Below, in pieces: positions 57,300 to 64,000 of a DNA stretch of 64,000 bases. Below the pieces are notes generated by a model that saw only the letters and a list, made by a program, of their open reading frames with translations, searched no databases and was not told the origin of the DNA. This stretch comes from Bolinopsis microptera. Taxonomy: Eukaryota; Ctenophora; Tentaculata; Lobata; Bolinopsidae. How positions within the stretch are numbered: position 1 is the stretch's first letter; each line of letters begins with the position of its first letter. The DNA lies in the NCBI RefSeq assembly GCF_026151205.1, contig NC_087082.1:11231997-11295996 (forward strand). Reading direction: 5' to 3'. A program made the translations under genes and the position numbers.

Positions 57300-58870
57300 A
57301 GTATATTCCAAATGTTACTATGTTGTTATTATGAATTCAATTCAGGCCACGAAAAGAAAGAAGAAACAACTTCGTTCCGTTTGAAAATATTAAGCTTCAT
57401 TTTTAAGTTCTTGCTGTCGTTTTGATGCATTATTGTAAGCAGGATTCCTAGCAGGAACCCGTCAAACCTTTAAGACTGGTGTCAAGACTCTTTTGTGGCC
57501 GGATCAGTTTCCTACCCTAAAGTCTCCCAGTGAAAATAATTATTACCTATTTAATTCGCGTTTTTGACACCACTTGGGGGTCCAAATTTTGGGTACTAAA
57601 ATTCTTATTCCTTGGCCAATTTTCGATTTTTTCATGCTGATTTGAAGGCCATTAAAGCATTTGAATCAGTTAAAAAAGTTTCAGTTTTATATCTTGTACG
57701 GTTTTTGCGGAAACCCGTGTTAAAGTTGATGCCGTGGTGTCAGTAAAATGGTGCGGATAAATAAATAGGTGGTAATCCTGCGCGGTCGATCGCTTATTTC
57801 GAGACGTAATACAGCTTAAAAGTTGAAGACAAGTTCAATCAAATGGACCTTTAGACACTTATTCATCTTTCGTGCAATTATCTTGAAGTAAAGTTTTTTA
57901 GAATGGAAATACTTTTAGCTTTACTGATGAAAGTTTCACGATGTTCTAGAGTCAACGTCATCCATTTAAGTGACAAAAGGACGCTACATGTCACAGAATG
58001 ACTTGATTTTCCGTTAAAAGTAGCCATTAGGTAACTTCATGGCCTTAGCAATGTTTATTTCGTGTTGGAAGTAAATTATAAGCTCTCTGTGGAATTTGGC
58101 TAAACGTGGTATTGACGAAATTTACGAAATTACGTATAAATTGACAAAATGGCGACAAAATGGCGTACAAGGTCAAAATTTGTAACGGAAACGAAACAGC
58201 GCGCCAAACAAGGTAGACTGACTGATACATTTCTCACGTGCGATAGCTCTACTGCGCATTCCACAGACATGTGGGCACCATTTCACTGAAACTTTGGTTG
58301 TTTTGCGCCGTTGCTAGCTGGAGTTATATTTCAAAATGTGTGCGAGTAGGCGTGTTTCTGACTTGACTTATATTATTGCGTTTATCAAATACACGGATAT
58401 TTGTAAACTTATCATACTTTATGCTATCGTTTGGAAAAGTTATTTGTACATAGATTCCAGAAATTTTCATGATTGCATCATTTTATTACAATTTATCATG
58501 AGCTTTTGAAAACAGTCCGACGCTGAGCCCAAATTTCAGCAAAATAACGCCGTTTTTTCGTAACACTTTTTTTGATTCAATGCCGTTTTAAAATCACAAT
58601 ATTCCAACAATGCAACTTTTCCCAGAATTATGGCCGTGTGTTCTGATCTCATCATCGTTAGAACTATACCATGATACCAAAAATTTGTAAATCCGAGAAA
58701 CAAAATGATTATTGATTATCACCTAAAATAAATATATATATATATATATATATCGTCTCGCTTTATATATAGTAAGATGATTGTAATTCCAGTCCCCAAT
58801 CAACTGCAGTAACAAAAACTGCGATGAGAAACATTTTAAACAATACAACCCCTCAGCTCCAGTAGGAAGA
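57300..58870. other. Stretch without a recognised gene
   Basis: No exon could be supported. It includes a (TA)n tract near 58730-58753. It may contain the promoter of the GTPase-like pseudogene. Confidence 0.4.
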
Positions 58871-58887
58871 AGAGTAAAAACTAGTTT

Positions 58888-59827
58888 ATGACCTCAGAAA
58901 CAACGGAAGGAAAAAGCTTTTGTTTCTGGGGAAGAAAGGTGCAGGCAAAACTGCCCTCTGTAATGCACTTTCAAAACCAATCGGAGACAAAACAAAAATT
59001 TTCCCCAAAAGTACTAATATTAACATCGGAAACACAGGAACTATTCTTTCAAACGCAAGTTATTTGGGTTTACCCGAAAAGAAAGCATCATTCATTGATA
59101 CAGTGGGGTTCGATAGCACAGAAAAGAGCAACACTGAAATAGCACAATTTATAGTGAAACTGAAGGAGTGCTGTGATTTCATCAACGTTTTCGCAGTGGT
59201 CCTTAAATCGATAAATACGATGGTCTAAAGGAAGCAATATATAAAGCGGAAAAAGAAATCAAACAACTTCAAGATCAGGTGACAAACTTAACAGAAGACA
59301 AAGAACGTCAGGAAAAGATTATAAAAAGGACTGAGGAGGAAGCAGCGTGATAAAGAGAAAGTGAAAGAACCGCAAAGGAAGACGCTGCTTGTCTTCAAGC
59401 GAAGGTAGAAGATGCAAGAAGGAATAGAGACTTTGAGTTAGTCGACCGTCTACGCCCGCAAAAGGAGAGGTCTCTGCAGGACATTGTTATGTATCGTGAG
59501 CAAAGAGAAAGATCTGAGAAGGAAGGCGCTGATGCTAAGTGGAAATATAACTTACTTTGTGCTATTTTGGCAGTGCTTGCAGTAGGTGTAGCAGGATTAG
59601 CAGGTGCAACAATGGCTGGGACATTTGATGTTGAAAATTTAGTAACACAAGTTGCGCCTTACTTGATTCCAGTTATTGTTGAAATTTTCAAAAACAGTTT
59701 CCCCATGGGGAAACTGTTTTTTGGGGCCCCAGTTTGGTTTGTAGGCTTCAAATCTTATTGGGTCAAATTACTGAAATCATTTTTTTCGTATGTAGCTGAT
59801 ACTAAGTTATTAGAGTATATTAACTAA
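58888..59827 (+). pseudogene. AIG1/GIMAP-like GTPase, broken copy 1
   Basis: The N-terminal reading (58878-59228) has a P-loop (GKKGAGKTALCNAL) and a G3 box (DTVGFDS), typical of AIG1/GIMAP GTPases. An ATG at 58888 is one base out of frame with it at a T-run (58918-58921), which may be a sequencing indel or a decayed start. At 59209-59225 (shared words ATCGATAAATACGATGG) the reading jumps, out of frame, into the C-terminal coiled coil; the segment that copy 2 keeps (G4 region and linker) is deleted. Stops TGA TAA at about 59348-59353 interrupt the coil. After them 59489-59827 is open again: a charged stretch, a hydrophobic anchor (NLLCAILAVLAVGVAGLAGA) and a second hydrophobic segment. Membrane-anchored GIMAPs have such tails. 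Confidence 0.65.
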
Positions 59828-60065
59828 TTCTATTTTTTAAACAGCAGCATACTTTACCAGTTTTCAGTGATATAGACTCGTCACCATTCCGAATGATAGG
59901 CTAAAAAATATTTCGCTTTAATTAATTTATTCAACTTTCATTTTCCATATCATAGAAATTCAGTATTCATTTGTCGACTTGAATCGATCTAAGTTAAAAC
60001 TGAGTTTCTCTAATAACCCTTAACAGTTTAACATTAACAATCAAGTACCATCTATGATGATGTGA
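59210..60065. repeat. Segmental duplication, copy 1
   Basis: Matches 63175-64000 with small indels and continues 3' of the coding part (for example TTTTTTAAACAGCAGCATAC), so the duplicated unit is genomic and not a retrocopy. The offset between copies is about 3.94-3.97 kb. The second copy is cut by the window end. Confidence 0.85.
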
Positions 60066-60596
60066 TGTGTTCGGTGATTGAATTCAAATGAAAATTGTGT
60101 CATTGTGTCAAACAAAGATTTAACATAAGAGCTCAACATTTCTCCAGTCAATTAATTACAATCAACAAGTTTTAAGAAAATTCCTGAATATTATGATTCA
60201 TGAAAAAGGATTCGGCCATTGGACTGAAATGGAAAATTGTTTTCCATCTGTCTATATCGCTATTCGCTCATTGTTGTTTTGTGTATGATATAACTTAGAG
60301 GGTTGAGGTCCAACTATGAACTATCGATGAACAACTGCAATGTATCCCTCAAATTCGCATTATATAAAGATCACAAAGTTTTGTTTCTCAAAATTCTCGC
60401 GAATTCGAAAATTTCAAACCAACTAAACAAAGGAATTGAAGGTTCGGCAAGAGAAAAGAATAACACAAATATTTCAACGTACGTCGTATAAGGTTCCTTT
60501 TGTTAATGTTTGACTGACTATATTTCAGCAGCTATATCTAAATAAAGATCATCACACCTCACAAGCTAATTTTCTGGTTGCAAAACTTTGAAGGGA

Positions 60597-61799
60597 ATGC
60601 CACTCTCGAATTCCTTCACAAAATGGAGCCTGATACTGGCCTGCTACTTGCACTCCACCCTCCAGATGGAGGACAGTACTACAAAGGACTGCCTGTACCA
60701 GCAGAGAGTGATAATATCCGCGCCCTACCTGGAGTTTGCAATCTCGCCAGGTCTGACATGTTGGAAGTATTGTTATTACTTGGAGAACTGCACTGCCATC
60801 TCCTTTGCACTCGAGACCTCCTCACTCTGTAGTTTGTACGATGAACGCCATCTGGGCTTCGAAAATGCTCGCTATGACAAAAACGTATCCATCTACTCGG
60901 GGAAGAGGACATGTCTGCAGCTGGTGGAGGTTCAACAGCAATTTAAAATGGCGAGAAAAGACGGGATCTACATCCGGCAAGTGAAAACAGGGATGTGTTT
61001 GAAGGTAAGTTCGGTGCCCTGGAGTTGGGGAGACGAAAAGCTGACCTGGTCAAAGGACTGCAGGGCTAATAACACTACATCCAATCTGTGGCGCATCAAC
61101 AAACTGGAGAAGATCGCCAAGGGCTACATCGTCAGGATAACGGACATGGATTCAAGGAAGTGTGTGACTGTGAGGGTGATGTCACATGAGCATGAGATGT
61201 ATTCTCTGGTGGTGCTGAAGGACTGCTCGCATGAAGAGGAAGAGAACCAGAAGATGATAATGTCACCTATTGATGTGTTGTCTGGCATGGGAAAATGGAA
61301 CATAATGAGGCAGGATACCTACGCATTCGTTACAGTCACTCCACGGAGTAATCCCAGGAACGATCTGGATCTTTTGATCGGGTTTGTCATGGTGGAGCAG
61401 GAGGGCTTCTGCGAGCGGCTCAATGTGACACACGCAACTCTGCTGCTGGACAGCTCCCAACCTCTGCATTTACCAGGGGAAACAATACCAGTGCTGTGTG
61501 ATCTGGGATACAGAGTCAAGGTTGCGGGAGGGTATTCCCACTATACAACCACCAAGTGTTCCAATGATATGGTGGTTCCGGAGTGCGTCAAAACAGAGTC
61601 TGTTGACTGCAAAGAAGCTTCTGGAATGGTGACCATACCATCGACTGTCTTTTACTCCGTGATAGTTGTAATAGTGCCAGCTCTGCTTCTTTTTTTCATA
61701 CCTGTTGCCTGTGTTCAGCGGAAGCGGATACAGTTCCTACAGTCCCAACCAACTATCAATATCCCACTTCGAGAGATTTCCCCGGGAACTCAGAAATAA
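60597..61799 (+). CDS. Single-exon PAN / beta-trefoil-like / sushi transmembrane protein
   Basis: 400 residues from the ATG at 60597; an upstream in-frame TTG is not a likely start. A signal peptide covers about residues 1-22 (hydrophobic WSLILACYL). Residues 30-85 have PAN/apple-type spacing (CWKYCYYLENCTAISF and CSLYDE). Residues 115-270 resemble a ricin-type beta-trefoil (GMCLKV, LTWSKDC, LWRI). Residues 275-345 form a sushi/CCP module (FCERLNV, PVLCDLGYRV, TTKCSND, PECV). A transmembrane helix follows (VFYSVIVVIVPALLLFFIPV), then a short basic cytoplasmic tail. This makes a type I surface protein, probably binding carbohydrate or protein ligands; the ligand is unknown. AATAAA overlaps the stop (61795-61800). 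It lies between the two broken GTPase copies, and no intron is evident. Confidence 0.75.
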   Translation: MPLSNSFTKWSLILACYLHSTLQMEDSTTKDCLYQQRVIISAPYLEFAISPGLTCWKYCYYLENCTAISFALETSSLCSLYDERHLGFENARYDKNVSIYSGKRTCLQLVEVQQQFKMARKDGIYIRQVKTGMCLKVSSVPWSWGDEKLTWSKDCRANNTTSNLWRINKLEKIAKGYIVRITDMDSRKCVTVRVMSHEHEMYSLVVLKDCSHEEEENQKMIMSPIDVLSGMGKWNIMRQDTYAFVTVTPRSNPRNDLDLLIGFVMVEQEGFCERLNVTHATLLLDSSQPLHLPGETIPVLCDLGYRVKVAGGYSHYTTTKCSNDMVVPECVKTESVDCKEASGMVTIPSTVFYSVIVVIVPALLLFFIPVACVQRKRIQFLQSQPTINIPLREISPGTQK

Positions 61800-62330
61800 A
61801 CGGTTTTCTTTAGACCACAAAGCTATTTCCGGACGTTCTTTTGTTTTCCTGTTGATTGTTTCTTTTTGCAATTCTATTTAGATTTTTCAATGAGTTTTTG
61901 AGATATTTAATTACATGGCTGAGTTAGTATAATGAATAGATTCAACAGATCTTGCCAGAGTATTATAAAAAATATATAAGAAAAATATGGCTGAGTTAGT
62001 AATTATTACTTCATTAATCCCCCCTCCCGCCCTACACACCTGCTTCCTAACCTGTATCTTTTTACAGAGGTGTACCTAATCTTGAAACTGAAATCGCGGC
62101 CGGGACCGGGACCAGGATTTTCACGATATTTCTATGTTGAAATGGAAAATTTTATTTTTTTAAATCTTCGGATGAAGATGAGCCTAAAATCTAATCAATC
62201 CTTCGATTTTCATTTCGATTAGTTCGATTCTTAACGTTCGTTTCATTTGTCTAAGTCAAAGTAATAATATGAATTTGAAGCTAAATTGGATTAAAAAGAT
62301 CAAAATTTTGTTTTAAAAATCCTGGCTAAT
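61800..62330. other. 3' flank of the membrane-protein gene
   Basis: Downstream non-coding sequence with a CCGGGACCGGGACC patch near 62100 related to the repeat at 5560-6180. No gene is seen. Confidence 0.4.
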
Positions 62331-62332
62331 AC

Positions 62333-62632
62333 AGTGGCATAACGAAGGGCCCCATCGACCCCGCTGTGCGGGGGGGGGGGGGGGGGGTGGCGCAATCTTA
62401 GGGGGGCGCCAAATCATCGTTTGAATGTGGGACAATTTCTAAAACTTAACTATGGTACTAGCAAAACTGCGCGTTTTGCTCTAGAAACACAATTTTTTTA
62501 GAGATTTTACGGGCATATCCTCTAAAATCATCTAATTTGTTATATTTTAGGGAGGGGCACTAAAAGGGGAGGGGGCGCCAACAGGGGGGTGCTTTTTTGG
62601 CATGGGCACCAACAGGCAACGTTACGCCACTG
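62333..62632. mobile_element. 300-bp MITE with CAGTGGC termini
   Basis: The left end is CAGTGGCATAACG; the right end is the inverse of CAGTGGCGTAACG. The interior is non-coding, with a G-run of about 18 and GGCGCCA words near both ends. A clear target duplication is not visible. The termini resemble hAT-type MITEs seen in many animals. A relative lies at 9802-9970 and a lone terminus at 32246. Confidence 0.65.
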
Positions 62633-62929
62633 GGCCGGGACAAAAACGCCAAATCCCGGTCGAGCTCTGATCTTCACATCACGATTCATACTTTCAACAT
62701 ACTACGTCGTTTTTCAATTCAGAGGAATAAATGTTACAAATGGCATTTATCTATATACAATTTTACGGTCAATCCTTTTTCCAGTGACATCAAACTCAGC
62801 TCAGTAAGTATATCGATTCATGATGATACTGGTTATTGTTATGTATCATTTAATTACAGAAGCATGAAGAGCTTGTAGTCTTCTGTATGCGTAAGGGCTG
62901 CAATCACCTTCGGATTGCAGGTTGCATGT

Positions 62930-63683
62930 CAAGATTTTTTTCTATTCTGTCGAGGGGGAAAAGGTACAGGAGAAAACATACTCTACGATCAACTTAAAAA
63001 GATCTTTGAACTGGAAACTAATCTCAATCTACCTTTTCTAATAATTAATGCAAAATTCGAAACTACCGAAGATGATCAAAGGACCAGATTTGAGAAAAAT
63101 ATCAAAACCCTATACAACATTCTGATCGACACTAACAGATTTAACACCTCTGTTGATGGTATCATGAAGGTCATCGATAAATACGATGGTCTAAAGGAAG
63201 CAATATATAAAGCGGAAAAAGAAATCAAACAACTTCAAGATCACGTGACAAACTTAACAGAAGACAAAGAACGTCAGGAAAAGATTATAAAAAGGACTGA
63301 GGAGGAAGCAGCGAAATTAAGAGAAAGTGAAAGAAACGCAAAGGGAGACGCTGCTTGTCTTCAAGCGAAGGTAGAAAATGCAAGAAGGAATAGAGACTTT
63401 GAGTTAGTCGACCGTCTACGCCCGCAAAAAGAGAGAGCTCTGCAGGACATTGCTACATTGTTATGTATCGTGAGCAAAGAGAAAGATCTGAGAAGGAAGG
63501 CGCTGAAGCAGTGAAGCTAAGTGGAAATATAACTTACTTTGTGCTATTTTGGCAGCGCTCGCAGTTGGAGGTGTAGCAGGACTAGCAGGTGCAACAATGG
63601 CTGGGACATTTGATGTTGCGCCTCACTTGATTCCAGTTATTGTTGAAATTTTCAAGAAACAGTTTCCCCAGTTTGGTTTGTAG
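62930..63683 (+). pseudogene. AIG1/GIMAP-like GTPase, broken copy 2
   Basis: It lacks the P-loop and G3 half kept by copy 1. The reading begins around RGGKGTGENILYDQLKKIFE and continues through the G4 region (FLIINAKFE, a degenerate T/N-K-x-D box) and a long charged coiled coil (KAEKEIKQLQDHVTNLTEDK), with no stop until 63514. Relative to copy 1 it has two insertions of about 8 nt (near 63450 and 63510), which shift the frame before the hydrophobic anchor; the anchor is still readable in another frame up to 63683. A CAGTGGC MITE lies 300 bp upstream, where the missing 5' half would be expected. Confidence 0.65.
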
Positions 63684-64000
63684 GCTTCAAAGCTTATTGA
63701 GTCATATTACTGATATCATATTTTTTTGGTATGTAGCTGATACTAAGTTATTAGAGTATATTAACTAATTCCATTTTTTAAACAGCAGCATACTTTACCA
63801 GTTTTAGTGCCATAGACTCGTCACGATTCTGAATGATAGGCTAAAAACATATATTTCTTTAATTAATATTCGACTTTTATTTTCCATATCATAGAAATTC
63901 AGTATTCATTTGTCGACTTGAATCGATCTAAGTTAAAACAGAGTTTCTCTAATAACCCTTAACAGTTTAACATTAACAATCAAGTACCATCTATGATGAT
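63175..64000. repeat. Segmental duplication, copy 2 (cut by window end)
   Basis: Homologous to 59210-60065, including the non-coding 3' flank up to the last base. The unit probably continues beyond the window and may include another copy of the PAN/sushi gene. Confidence 0.85.

Noticed and set aside
57088-57425. Cys/Tyr-rich small proteins on both strands
   Set aside because: Translations of the ACTGTAC microsatellite.
62945-62975. A P-loop (GGKGTGEN) in GTPase copy 2
   Set aside because: The Lys-Ser/Thr of a P-loop is missing, and alignment by position places this segment after G3, before the G4 region.

Overview
This is eukaryotic, animal-type DNA. It is AT-rich, with genes split into short exons by GT-AG introns, long gene-poor stretches, many microsatellites and minisatellites, and a CR1-like LINE. 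The PAN/sushi membrane protein, the AIG1-like GTPases and the furin-site plus GPI-type tail point to an invertebrate metazoan, perhaps a cnidarian or another early-branching animal; I cannot name the species. Single-base differences scattered through the tandem arrays, and two apparent homopolymer indels in one exon, suggest a long-read assembly with some residual errors.

Layout. 1-10 kb is nearly empty apart from simple repeats and degraded elements. 11-23 kb carries a minus-strand gene (gene A) of many small exons whose splice phases fit together; its introns are filled with minisatellites. One array (16.9-19.0 kb) repeats a 61-bp unit that contains a 20-nt candidate microexon of exactly the phase the gene lacks there. 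24.8-28.5 kb is a nested pair of poly(G)/poly(C)-capped elements around a purine-rich array. 28.6-30.3 kb is the 3' end of a plus-strand gene for a GPI-anchored, ZP-like surface protein. 33.2-39.7 kb is a full-length LINE with both ORFs intact; ORF1 joins a PHD finger, an AlkB-type dioxygenase and an SGNH esterase, and ORF2 has its own PHD finger, an endonuclease and a reverse transcriptase. 40-45 kb is a dense field of very short multi-copy mobile modules.

45.6-50.5 kb holds nine phase-consistent exons of a minus-strand coiled-coil protein (gene B). One intron carries a foldback with a 90-bp element inside it. Just upstream of the most 5' exon found, a 5.24-kb element with 8-bp target duplications is inserted, and it contains another capped element, a second purine-rich array and a LINE fragment. 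58.9-64 kb contains two broken, tandemly duplicated AIG1/GIMAP-like GTPase genes, which keep complementary halves of the protein, and between them an intact single-exon gene for a PAN / beta-trefoil-like / sushi transmembrane protein.

Main candidates for something undescribed: (1) elements capped by poly(G) at the left and poly(C) at the right, each with a short core set between oppositely oriented word repeats, in at least three sequence families, two with target duplications; (2) the AlkB domain in a LINE ORF1; (3) the 90-bp mobile module with a clean target duplication and an empty site visible in the same window; (4) the microexon-bearing minisatellite in gene A.
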